A DNA stretch of 64,000 bases, from positions 16,151,187 through 16,215,186 of the forward strand of contig OZ025269.1 in the NCBI GenBank assembly GCA_964019165.1, in the 5' to 3' direction. Of this stretch, positions 28,700 to 39,260 are shown piece by piece; position 1 is the stretch's first letter, and each line of letters opens with the position of its first letter. The notes below the pieces were generated by a model. It worked only from the letters and a program-made list of their open reading frames with translations. It was not told the DNA's origin and did no database searches. This DNA is from Mastigias papua (taxonomy: Eukaryota; Cnidaria; Scyphozoa; Rhizostomeae; Mastigiidae). The translations under genes and the position numbers were made by a program.

Positions 28700-29250
28700 G
28701 CTAAAAAGTAAGGCTATAACCTTGGTATGTTGCTCCGAAAAATGACCAAAATTGAAATTGGGTGATTTTGATTGCAGATTGAAAAGTGATGAAAATGAGC
28801 GAAAATTTCGGCAAAAAATAAGACGATAGCCTGTGTATGTCACGCAATAGGGACGAAAAGTGAAGGTCAATGATGGTGATTGAAGACTGAAAGGTGATGT
28901 AAATGAGCCGATATTTGCCAAATAATAAGGGACAGTCTTGGATTTTTGCCATGATTATAACGAAGATGGAAACTCAATGGTGTTGGTTGCAGGTTGAAAG
29001 TTGATGAAGATGAGGCCATTTTGGCCAAATGGTAAAACTGTAGCTTTGGTGCTTTACCCAGAAAATGGTCCAAATGGAAATTCAATGAGTTTGATTGCAG
29101 ATTGAAAAGTGATGAAAATGATGGCATTGGGGCAAAAACGATAAGGTATTTTACCCAAAAATGATCAAAATTGAAATTCAGTGACGTTGGTAGGAGATTG
29201 AAAGGTGATGAAAATACGGCAATTTTGGCCAAAAGGTAAGGCTATAGTAA
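28700..29250. repeat. Diverged right flank of the satellite array
   Basis: The last five or so units lose the consensus quickly but keep gattgcagattgaaaagtg (near 29093) and ggccaaa...gtaaggctata (near 29226). This mirrors the decayed left edge and sets the array boundary at about 29.25 kb. Confidence 0.8.
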
Positions 29251-29577
29251 AGCTGTAAGTACAAGGTCAGGTTTGGTTGGGTAAAAGTTATGAATATCTT
29301 GACAAGTCATTAGGGAAAATAGAGCGAACTACTGAGTGGGATGCATTGGAATTACGCAAAGAAACATCCATTGTCGATTGCATCTCTGTTGCAGAGTGTG
29401 TTTAATAACGAATGTTTTCAAGGCACACGTCGATAAAGAAGGCAACCCTTCTTGAATAAATTGAAGCGAAAATGAAATAAAATGAAAACATTATCTAATT
29501 CAGTGTCCAATTGATATTATTTACCAATTTAACTATCTATTTTAGGTAACTCCACTTACAGACACACATTTCCTTAA

Positions 29578-29732
<155 letters not shown>

Positions 29733-29805
29733 CAGAAAGAATAAACCAAAACTACATTTGTCTTTAGAGTATAGGCTTCGATTAAAATCTTCATCAATAC
29801 CAAAT

Positions 29806-29960
29806 TTACAATGATATAGGCTAGGCCTTTTAGCATTTCAACTCTCAGATAACGTAATTTGTCGGCAACTTCGATGAGGTTTCAATTTTAAGGGAGCTGT
29901 GTCGACAATCTATGAAATAAGACCCCATCTATTCTTTATTTGCAGGAGAGACAGCTGAAC
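29806..29960 (-). repeat. Interspersed repeat, copy A (inverted relative to 33.4 kb)
   Basis: The minus strand reads tctcctgcaaataaag, later gccgacaaattacgttatct, then gagagttgaaatgc. The same blocks appear in the same order on the plus strand at 33330-33460. The two copies flank the (TA)n and Penelope nest in opposite orientation. The family is not recognised. Confidence 0.7.
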
Positions 29961-30068
29961 ACCCCTATGCATTTTCCTAGCATACTGATCGTATATATTG
30001 GAGCTGCTTGATAAAGGCGAAAGCCGAAAGTGACCATAAGGTGCTAAAAACCAGGGGAGTTAAAACAA

Positions 30069-30140
30069 GCCACTGTGGTCTAGTGGTTACGACGCTTGCC
30101 CGGAATGCGAGAGACCCTGGTTCGATCCCAGATGGTGGCA
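30069..30140 (+). tRNA. tRNA-like sequence with pol III A and B boxes (SINE head)
   Basis: The 72 bases fold as a class I cloverleaf: 7-bp acceptor gccactg/tggtggc with two G-T pairs, a 3-bp D stem, a 5-bp anticodon stem cttgc/gcgag and a T arm ctggttcgatcccag. The A box tggtctagtgg and B box ggttcgatccc are near-consensus. The anticodon position reads GGA (serine), yet the variable arm is short, unlike true serine tRNAs, and position 33 is C instead of T. I therefore regard it as a tRNA-derived element head, not a working tRNA gene. Confidence 0.65.
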
Positions 30141-30235
30141 AATTTTAATTTTCTCCTGGATTTTCTGAGCATTATATCAACCTTTCTGTTTGCACCGAAA
30201 AAGGAGAAATCCTGGTTACTCGCTAGCTACTTATC
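30069..30235 (+). mobile_element. tRNA-derived SINE with (TA)n tail
   Basis: A tRNA-like head (30069-30140) is followed by about 95 bp of unrelated body that runs straight into the 192-bp (TA)n tract at 30236. Head, body and simple-repeat tail are the normal anatomy of a tRNA-derived SINE, which is transcribed by RNA polymerase III and moved by a partner LINE. No second copy was found here, so the family assignment rests on structure only. Confidence 0.6.
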
Positions 30236-30429
<194 letters not shown>

Positions 30430-30499
30430 TCATCATCAATCTATCTGTCTTGATCCAAACGCAGAAAAAATACATAGAAAAATAAAAACCACTTTGTAT

Positions 30500-30537
30500 C
30501 TTGTACCGATTTCATCCGTTTAATACGGAATCCTCAG
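30500..30537 (-). ncRNA. Possible degenerate hammerhead-like core
   Basis: On the minus strand ctgagga (matching CTGANGA) is followed by stem tccgt/acgga and then gaaa, the right order for a hammerhead core. The pair next to the core is a T-T mismatch and I found no convincing stem I. It lies just 3' of the GIY-YIG fragment, where Penelope-like elements can carry hammerheads. Weak evidence. Confidence 0.25.
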
Positions 30538-30647
30538 CGAACTGAACAATGCCAGTGTTACGCTCAAATTTATAGAGAAGTTGTACATAGTAATGCGTAA
30601 GAATTAATGAAAGTACCAAGCATCGACACATATGACGCTTAATCGAC

Positions 30648-30963
30648 TTAATCTCGATTCAATTCTGGCGTATACTTTTGGATGAAATAGTTTTCCGTTT
30701 CCTCCCTTTCTATTACGTCATTTCGATCGAAGGTTAGGAATGGTGTAATTGTAAACGGTATATCTTCACCGATCGAGCAATGGGCTATATGTTTACGTAC
30801 ATACAGGGTTCGCAAACTAGGATTTAAGATTTGTTGTTTATGAATTCGAACCCTAGCTCGTAAATTAGAAGTTTGTCCAATGTACTCTTTATTACACCCA
30901 CTGCACCTTATAAGGTATATAACATTTTTAGCGTTACAATTCATGTTACTTTTTATTTTGAAT

Positions 30964-30965
<2 letters not shown>
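30648..30965 (-). pseudogene. GIY-YIG endonuclease fragment of a Penelope-like element
   Basis: A 98-codon open frame, extended a little upstream to the edge of the TA tract, encodes a GIY-YIG nuclease domain. It has a zinc-knuckle-like [12 protein letters not shown] stretch, then an R-x-R-x-R-x-H helix and a downstream E-x-x-x-I-x-x-x-x-P-x-L-N-like end. GIY-YIG domains of this kind form the C-terminus of Penelope-like reverse transcriptases. The reverse transcriptase part is missing: the frame stops being meaningful where (TA)n begins at 30965. Residues differ strongly from the GIY-YIG domain at 31.5 kb, so this is a separate lineage. Confidence 0.75.
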
Positions 30966-31440
<475 letters not shown>

Positions 31441-32836
31441 TTAGAAACTTAATGAGATATCAAAGTGCTGAACCTGTTTATTTAAAATGGGCTTCTCCCA
31501 TGAAATGTGCAAAGCCTCTTTGATTTTAAGTTGATGATAGGTACTTGCTGTATCTATAACCGTGAAACAATTGTCACTGCAAGATTCCCTACATTTATCA
31601 GAACCCCTAAGATGTTTAAAGATGTTGGAGTTTTTGTCAGTATGTAAATGCTCACGCACTCGAGTGGACAAATGTCGGCTTGTCTCGCCAACGTAAACGG
31701 AATCACATCCCGCACAATTAAACTTATAAACCACATTGGAGCGGAGCGTTTTGGGCACAGAATCTTTAAAATCGATTAAGTTTTTAATTTTAAAAGAAGA
31801 AAATACCAGTTTTATTTTTAGATCTTTACAATATCGTTTAACTAAAGTTTGTAGCTTACGCCTGGTGAAATTAGACCAGGGTAGATATGGTAACTTGAAA
31901 TAAAGAGTGCAAAGACCAATAGGGGATGTAGAAACAGCAGAAAGAGCAGTAGACTTATTAATGTTATCAAGATACCCTTTTACTACTTTTTGTATTAATC
32001 CGTCAGGAAATTGATTCTTTCTGAGTATGTTAGAGAGCTTCTTAACATCCTCATTGAAACCCAGAAGAGTGCTATTAATTTTATAAGCTCTATCCAGCAG
32101 TGTTTGGATAAGGCCAAGCTTATACGAAGAGGAGGTAAAACTGAAAAAATCAGTAAGCAAGCCAGTAAACGTCTTTTTGCGATATATCGAGGTTATGAGA
32201 TTAGAAGGATCCTTATTGTTGATGAAGACATCCAGAAAGGCCAAAGTATTATTACTTTCTTTTTCCATGGTGAACTTAATGTTATCATGTTGTGAATTAA
32301 GAAAGTCAAAGAAGAGAGACGCATCATGCTCATTGTTGAAAAGACAGAAAGTGTCATCAACATATCTACGGTAGAATTGGATAGAAGGACCTTTGTATTT
32401 ACTAAGCCATGAATGCTCATGATGCCCTAAGAAAAGATTAGCTAAGACAGGAGCAAGTGGAGATCCCATAGCAACTCCATCTATTTGGTCAAACACTTTA
32501 CCATCGAAAAGAAAATGAGTTTGAGCAGTGGCAATTGAGAACAGTTTAACAAGATCAACCTTAGAAAGTTTGAGATTAGTGTTTTCATCCGTAATATAAG
32601 AAACAGCAAGATCTATACACTCCTTAAGGGGTATATTAGTGAACAGACTCTTTACATCAAAGGAAACCATATACTTATTAGATATATCAATAGTGTTGAG
32701 TTCCTGTACAAAAGAAAAAGAATCAGAAATAGTATATGTATTAGGTATGTGCGGCTGAAGAAGATTGCAAAGATATTTGGCCAATTGATAGTTGTAAGTG
32801 CGAACGGAGGAAACAAAAGGTCTAAACGGTGGTACT
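31441..32836 (-). mobile_element. Penelope-like retroelement: reverse transcriptase plus GIY-YIG endonuclease, 5'-truncated
   Basis: A continuous frame of about 465 codons ends at 31441. Counting from the Leu codon at 32784, reverse transcriptase motif A has its aspartate at about residue 43 ([13 protein letters not shown]), motif B is at about 103-117 ([10 protein letters not shown]), and the catalytic YVDD is at 141-144. A C-terminal GIY-YIG nuclease domain ([17 protein letters not shown]) lies at about residues 365-381 with Cys residues around it. This order defines Penelope-like elements, whose protein copies RNA at a nuclease-cut chromosomal site. The frame continues upstream of residue 1 (motif like RPFVSS) and is cut off by (TA)n tract 4, so the N-terminal half is missing. 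No internal stop is present, so the insertion is fairly young. Clade not certain; Neptune-like is possible. Confidence 0.9.
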
Positions 32837-33060
<224 letters not shown>

Positions 33061-33329
33061 CTATATAATGAATGAAGGTTCAAAAAATTTAGTATTACTG
33101 AAAATCGTTTTGCTAGCTCTCTTACTCCCAACCCCTACGGTCATTCATTACCTTTGTATCTATCATATCACAATGCTTTTGCTGGAAAAGGTCGTGCTTT
33201 GTTCGCGCATAGTGTAGTCGGTGCAACAAGACTGTAATGCCATGTAATGGTAAAAGCCCGAGCTTGCGTAACGTAAGATTTCATGGAATGCAGTTTTTCG
33301 AAAACGCTCATGAAAGTGTTTAGCTCCCT

Positions 33330-33460
33330 CTCCTGCAAATAAAGTATCAATGGTCTTTAAAATTCAAATCTCATTGAAGTCGCCGACAAATTACGTTATC
33401 TGAGAGTTGAAATGCAAAAAGGCTTGGCCTATTATCGCCAAGATATGCTTCATTGTAATT
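33330..33460 (+). repeat. Interspersed repeat, copy B (inverted relative to 29.8 kb)
   Basis: Plus-strand counterpart of the repeat at 29806-29960, sharing tctcctgcaaataaag and gccgacaaattacgttatct followed by gagagttgaaatgc. The intervening sequence is more diverged. Together the copies make an inverted pair around the retroelement nest. Confidence 0.7.
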
Positions 33461-34081
33461 CGATGTAGAATGCTAAACGGCGAATGATAATCGATATTGC
33501 TGCAGCTTCCGAGAAGGTTCTCCTAGCGGCAACAACAAACGTACGCCAAAATCGAGAATTCTTTATAGGAAATTACGTGTAATTTGTAGAAAGATAATAG
33601 AAATGCTTTGTCTGTTTACAGCCCATTCGGTTTGATGTGATGGAAACGTAAAGCCAAGACTAAGCTGCTGTGGAGAGGTTGCTAAAATCAGTGCATATCA
33701 CTCACTATTGTCATTACACAAGAAAGGTGTATTTAATAGTCGCAGTAGCTGTTCGATGGGCTTGACTTCAAGTCGGCCTGAAGCACAAGTTGGTTAGCAG
33801 TCAGATCCTTTCAGTGCTCGAAAAGAAGAGTGAACTACTTTCATACTGATCAGCAATCAGTTCGGCTCTTTAGGGCTATCTGCATTTTCAGCTAGATTGA
33901 AAATTTGCGTATCAGAAGAAATGTGTTCAAGTAAGCGCGAACTGAAATGGCAAAACTACATTCATTGTCATTCTAATAAACATACCGCGAATTTGGCGCC
34001 CATTTGAACTTCTCTTCCTTCGCGATTCGAGAATGAAAATACTTGGAGCGTGGAAAAGGTATTTAAAGTGATACACTATAG
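33461..34081. other. Intergenic sequence, nothing recognised
   Basis: Short, unsupported open frames only. No conserved domain, RNA gene or repeat relationship was seen here. Confidence 0.5.
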
Positions 34082-34230
34082 CAGTGGCGGATTTTAGAGT
34101 GAATGAGAGTGCATTATTCGGCATTTTCGAGTCTAATGCGATAAAAATAGGCATATTCGGCAAATCTACGTCAAAAAGTCTGTAATGCTCAACCGATGCC
34201 CCCTTGTAGATTAACGAAAATCCGCCACTG
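34082..34230. mobile_element. hAT-like MITE, 149 bp
   Basis: Perfect 14-bp terminal inverted repeats begin cagtggcggatttt and end aaaatccgccactg. The 8 bp before (cactatag, 34074-34081) and after (tattatag, 34231-34238) agree at 6 of 8 positions, as for an aged 8-bp hAT target duplication. The CAGTGGCGGA end is widespread in animal non-autonomous hAT elements. There is no coding capacity. Confidence 0.75.
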
Positions 34231-34336
34231 TATTATAGAATTCATCCACCAGAGTTAAGTCAAACAACTGGCAATAACCATAAATAAAAAATAAAACCCA
34301 ATACTCTATAGCACACTATACTATAGAAATTATATA

Positions 34337-34385
34337 TGTTTTCGTGCGATAGTGAAATTCTGTAGTGTCAACTGGCTATTCACCA
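34337..34385 (+). mobile_element. Fragment of the hammerhead-bearing dispersed repeat
   Basis: The stretch ttttcgtgcgatagtgaaat followed by tctgtagt matches the outer end of the right arm at 55137-55180 (ttttcgtgctatagtgaagt) and, on the other strand, the block near 3285-3310. It lacks the hammerhead part. Confidence 0.6.
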
Positions 34386-35377
34386 AATTGCAATGTTGAC
34401 CATTTTCAGTCTGTTACATGATGTTGCACGTTAAACCTAGGTCTTGAGTTCTCCTCATAGGTCTTTTGAAAATGTTTTCTTTTATAAGCTAATTCTGAAT
34501 ACAGAGTAGGTTAGTCACCTTCGCACGAAACCGATTAAAATGACCCGACTTGTCCCCAAACCAAGTTAGTATGGAACTAGATCAATAGCTCGCTATTGAA
34601 ATCTTCTGAATAATAATGCTGTCTCGGTGAATCAGAAAACATAAAGCATCCTGATAGTTATTTAGTGCCATGCTCACTGCTATCAAAAACTCCTTTAAAA
34701 TTAAGGTATGGCGGGCACGTGAGGTGAAATCAGTTGAAGCAGAAAATACAAACAGCCAAATCTCAAACTTACCTAAGCAACATTTCAAACCAATCTAAAA
34801 TTTCCTAGCAGCCTCATAGTTACGAAAAATGACGACGAGGTCTAATTTCCAATTTTGAAAATGGCCTAAAAGCACCATAACCTCTACATCATAATGAGAT
34901 GAATACCAAATTGAGGGGGGGGGCAGGGCCAAGCATTATATCAACAACAGCAGAAACGCCCAAAGAGGAGAACTACATAACCACTTCATGCTAAGCGAGA
35001 ACTATAATTCTCTACTTCGTAATAGTACGATACCAGCTAAGTTTGCAAGTCCATAACATAAACAAGACAGAAAAAGACAAGCATTCTAGTCCAACAAGAG
35101 ATTTCTACAGATATTGAATTAGAATGAAAGTTTATTCCGGTCTTGCAAGAAACCCTGTTCCAAGCTAGATCCGCAAAGCATTTAAAATGCGCACCACATA
35201 CGAAAAGAGATATATAAAAGGACGGCTAATCAGGAAAACAGGCCGTTCTTTCTGATAAAATTTCTCATAAAAATTCCGCTTTAAAATCTGTAACAGGTAA
35301 AAATTTTCAAACAGGACGCGAGAAAATTGTGTACAGGGAGATAAAAAATGGATCAAAATAAGACTCAACAGTTAAAT
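34386..35377. other. Intergenic sequence, nothing recognised
   Basis: No gene, RNA or repeat relationship was identified. A run of about ten G residues lies near 34915. Confidence 0.45.
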
Positions 35378-35487
35378 TTATGCTAATTTCAACAGCACAA
35401 TTGATGCCCATGATTTCTTCCAAGATGAGGAGATCTGGGCAGCTCCTTCACGAAGTGCGTATGACATCGCCTTCTGAACGTTCATTT
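35378..35487 (-). CDS. Orphan exon-like segment, unknown product
   Basis: On the minus strand a splice-acceptor-like tatattttag ends at 35488. It is followed two bases later by ATG (35485) and 35 codons to TAA. The peptide is a plausible amphipathic C-terminus rich in Ala, Ser and Lys (starts MNVQKAMSYALREGAAQ). I do not recognise it and no partner exon was found nearby, so it could be the last exon of an unidentified gene or chance. Confidence 0.2.
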
Positions 35488-35659
35488 CTAAAATATATAG
35501 ATATGATTAAAGGTAAAAATCAGTCTCATATGGCATAGCCACCAAATGTTTGAGAACCCTGTTAGGTTTATTTTCTCCCAAACTAATTGACCAATAATCC
35601 TACAGGATCCTGACTACAAATGCTAAGACTAGGCCAATTTTGAATGATGATTAGTCAGT

Positions 35660-35949
35660 TAGGAGCAATACACATGACAGGGTTCTAAAAACATTTGGCG
35701 GGCATGCTGTCCCATGTACAATTCTATGCGTTGGGAGCACCTGTTACGAGCGCAACCAGGGTCGTCGGCATCTTGAACTAAGGTGGCCAGCTCCTTTCCT
35801 ACAATCTTTATCTCCCAAATGTTGTCATCTGGTACTCTTGCTGCTCTGTGACCAGTGAGCAAGCATCTAGTCTATGCCCGGAGGGTTCGCCCCGAGGCAA
35901 AAGTCTGTTGCAAAGCAGACGCGCGGTCTAACCACTCGGCAAAGCAGAT
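35660..35949 (-). mobile_element. tRNA-derived SINE (class II tRNA head)
   Basis: A tRNA-like head at 35865-35949 is followed on the minus strand by roughly 200 bp that stays open in one frame but resembles no protein I know. Its position directly after a decayed tRNA-like promoter suggests a SINE body. The 3' boundary is uncertain. Confidence 0.45.
35865..35949 (-). tRNA. Decayed Ser/Leu-type tRNA-like sequence (SINE head)
   Basis: The minus strand starts atctgct, which pairs at 6 of 7 positions with actagat at the 3' end. The region gccgagtggttagac is a close match to the A-box and D-arm of class II (Ser/Leu) tRNAs. An anticodon stem gtctg/cagac is present with an 8-base loop. The 85-base length fits a long variable arm. 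The B-box region ggggcgaaccc is degraded. It is not a functional tRNA. Confidence 0.5.
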
Positions 35950-36412
35950 AATTGTGCCTATAAATTTGTCAAAGCCCCCTATGAAAATGCGTAATCAAAC
36001 CATAATTAGAACATCCTGTGACTACAGCATTTCTATAGGACAATCATAAGATCCCTGTCAAGCTCGAAGAACAATGGTCCCCTTCCCCTCCAAAAACAAT
36101 GTTGAATAGAAGATTTATTATCTGACAGTTCTCTGAAAGCACATCGACATTAAGTACTGCATTTAAAACCACAATAAATCGACATTGTTTTCACGGGAAA
36201 AAGCATGCTACCCAAATAGGTCAAAAATACTGTAAGTGCACCATGATTTCTGGCAATGATTGCACATACTCAGAAGGGAAATCTTATTAGTCCTTGAGAA
36301 TATAATTTCCTCTCTATTTGTCAAAACAACTAGTGGGTGTAAACAGTGCGTAAATTCACGAAAAAATTTGACTGATGATTCAACTTCTTCATGAGCAAGT
36401 TGAAATAAAGAC

Positions 36413-36887
36413 TACCGTAAATTCTCTATTAAGTAAGCCCAGGGGGCCTATTGTTTTCACACACTTTAGAGGAAGTTTATGGAGAGGGAGCTTACTTGAG
36501 AGGGGGGCCTACTTGAGAGGGGGCTTTAAATATGAAAGGATTTTCTATGGTGAAATGTTTGAAAAATGCAACGATTTTCTATGGTGAAAAATGTGTACAC
36601 TCAAGAACCATCATCAATAACATCATCTTCATCAATTATTACCATTTCTGTTTGCAGCACATAGACGCAGGGGCTTGATTTTGATATATTTTGTTGCCGT
36701 GCTAATGAATGCCATCAGTACCAAAGTTTATACTTTTTATCAAGACAAATTATTTTTGGCACTATTCACATTTGTGAGAGGGGCATAACAGAGAGGGACG
36801 TCTTAATGACTTTTTTGTTTCTATAAAAAGGGGGGCTAATTGGAGATGGAGTTTAATTGGGAGGGGCTTAAAAGAGAAACTACGGTA
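36413..36887. mobile_element. TIR element of 475 bp (MITE-like)
   Basis: The left end taccgtaaattctctattaa and the inverted right end taccgtagtttctcttttaa form terminal inverted repeats of about 20 bp with two mismatches. Subterminal G-rich blocks such as gagaggggggcctacttgag and ggggggctaattggag recur inside both ends. No transposase frame is present. A target duplication is not clear. Confidence 0.7.
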
Positions 36888-39260
36888 CTATAGGAAATCA
36901 ATACGTCAAAAATTATCATTCTTCATACCCGAATGCTAAAATGGCATACGAGGGGTATTGTACAATTAGATGCATCACAGTGACGAAACAAAAAATATTA
37001 ACTGGCCATCTCGAAAGGCTACATAAACTAGCATGGGGTCATACCTAATTCTAGAGTGCAGTGATGACCAATTTGTGCAGAGATAAAGAGTAAAAGTCTG
37101 CAGAGACAAAACAGCTCAACTCCTCGAAAGTGTGTTCACATGATATTTTGCATTAAAAATCGTTTTGATCAATCTGTGAAATCAATAAAAATCACTGACA
37201 AAAATGTTCATTCAATTAGCCTGAAGAAACTGGTGTTGTGGAAACAAAAAGACAGAACGAAGGGCGTGGACGACAAACATCTACTAAGAGTCCAGTCCAA
37301 TACCTTCTATTTTCAAAGAAATGTGCAGTGATGAATTCCCCTTATAATTAGACATAATTGAGAAACAACAGAATATTTCGTGTGAAAAAAGTACCCTAGT
37401 TGATTCGAAGCACTCACGGTTTGTCGACAGTAAAAATATTGCCTGCATTGTGAGCACACGTATTGATCATTAAGAGAGTTCTCATACCGTCATAAAACTC
37501 CAATAGCACTCTATTTGAACTCTATTAGCAAAAGAACCTAGCACAAGGCCTTTTCGGACCTCTACTGACTACAAAATAGCACTAACAGTTCCTTAACAGT
37601 TCTATAATATTATCTGCACAATGTTTACTATAGACACGCTAAATGTTAAGTGTTAGGACGGCATCATATAGGTATTGCAAGCTTCAAAAGTAAACCAGTC
37701 TATGCACAAGTTACAAAGATTACAATTCAGGTAAATTTTGCATCTTAATTCGGAATTCCTTGAGGTGAAAAAAATATTAGAAAATAAAAATAAGTTACGG
37801 ATATTGTCCTCAGTAGTAAAAGCCCCTTACATGTACAGTCGCAATAAAGTGCCTCCTTACAACAAACGGGAACGTACAACTAAATTTCCACCCTTGCAAA
37901 AAGTGTAGCACTGGCAAAACAACCTGGGTGGCAAATACAAAAGCTCGAAGGATGCTGGATGTCAGAGGTTAAAGAAAATCTTTTCTAGACAACCTTTTAA
38001 GTACAGAGAAATAAGGCGGTTCCTCTCCGTCAACTTCGTACTTGCTTACTAATATACAGACTCACTACTCACAACTTAATTACGAACAGATAACTGATGT
38101 AAAGGTCAGCAGAAGGTAAACCCAGAGGGAGTAGATAAAGATAGAGTGAAACACAAGAAACATTAAGATTTGAGGAAACTAGTTGCATACACAGGAAATT
38201 CCAAACAAATAAAAATACTCCACTCAGACACTACTTGTTTTGCATTAAATTGAGCAAGTTCAGACTGCTTTTCAATTAGCTAAAGAATATTGGGCCAGAC
38301 TACAAAAATTCCACCTGTCATTCTGTACAAAAATAACGCACCTTTGCATTTCTCAGTATTTACCGGAGCAGTGCTGACGTAGTTTGGCTTCTATTAAGCC
38401 AATAAACAGGCCAATCATAAGTAGTACAACAGAAATGATTTGAATTATGATACACAGACACCCACCCTGGTGAAAATTGCATTAGCATTATAATTACAAG
38501 CGCATGGTCGACCACAAAATTAAGAAAATGCTAGAAATGAATAAGATATGACTATTTATAGATACATCGGGGACTAAAGAAAAGCTTAAGGGGACCTGCT
38601 TGTGAAAAAAGCTTTGAAAAGGTTGTGCGTCAGAATTAATGAAAGCTTGTAATAAGATAAAACAAAACAGGGAACAGCATCACCAGTGTCCAAAGGCATG
38701 ATTTTATGGACTTAATCTCTGAAAATAGACCTCTTCCGGATAAATGCTTTTTACAAGCAATGCAACACCAGCTTTTTGTATGAAGTACTTTTTATACAGC
38801 AAAAAGCATATGACGCCATCTTTGTTTCTGAAACTGATCATAAATGATTTTCCCTACATGTGGAAGACAAAAAGTCTAAGGAACTTGTACTGCTTATGAC
38901 AAAATCACTAAGGAACGTTTCAATGTCGAAAATTCTTATCAATGCTGTGAAAAATCCGGAGTTAAGAAACTGGTTTCATTTGCTGCAGTCAGTTTCGCAA
39001 GAATTGTGTGCAGTCCATGTAGCAAATGGCTCATAAAGGGTAACCCGCTGACTCTAGAATCCTGCTTTAACATCTGACACAATACTCTCCTGCTTTGTAC
39101 TATTTTACGGCATCTGTTAAAGACGTTGTAGTACAACAATGTGTTCAAAAGAGTTCCAGAAAAAGGAACTTTGAAAACAGAAGGTCTTCCTAATCTTAAG
39201 AAACTTTGACAACAGCTGCCACACTGAAATGCATGAATGTCACTAGTGACGCCATAAGAG
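36888..39260. other. Intergenic sequence, no gene recognised
   Basis: Open frames are short. The longest (minus strand, 38939-39268, 109 codons) has no recognisable motif and overlaps the end of the next TIR element, so I do not call it a gene. Confidence 0.5.

Larger units (their letters stand above)
6990..28700. repeat. Homogeneous 109-bp satellite array (about 200 copies)
   Basis: A 109-bp unit repeats head to tail for about 21.7 kb. Landmarks in order are tgattgcagattgaaaagtg, atgaaaatgagcgattt, a variable ggccaaaaa / ggctacaaa / ggctgaaaa block, gtaaggctataaccttggta, ttttgctccgacaaatgacc and aaaattgaaattgattgatt. Variant blocks recur in fixed orders, so it is built from multi-unit cassettes. 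The minus strand has long open frames (up to 262 codons) only because the unit contains a single stop across its three minus frames. No protein domain is visible. The role is unknown: possibly a chromosomal satellite, possibly neutral. Confidence 0.97.

Noticed and set aside
4930..29250. Array as CRISPR or as a hammerhead-encoding satellite
   Set aside because: There are no unique spacers between repeats. The tgatgaaaatgag stretch resembles a hammerhead core only partly: the first C is G, and no stem II plus GAAA order follows on either strand.
30069..30140. Functional serine tRNA gene
   Set aside because: The variable arm is short, position 33 is C, and a SINE-like body and TA tail follow.
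35659..35862. 67-codon minus-strand frame as a small gene
   Set aside because: It starts directly after a decayed tRNA-like promoter head and is better explained as SINE body.
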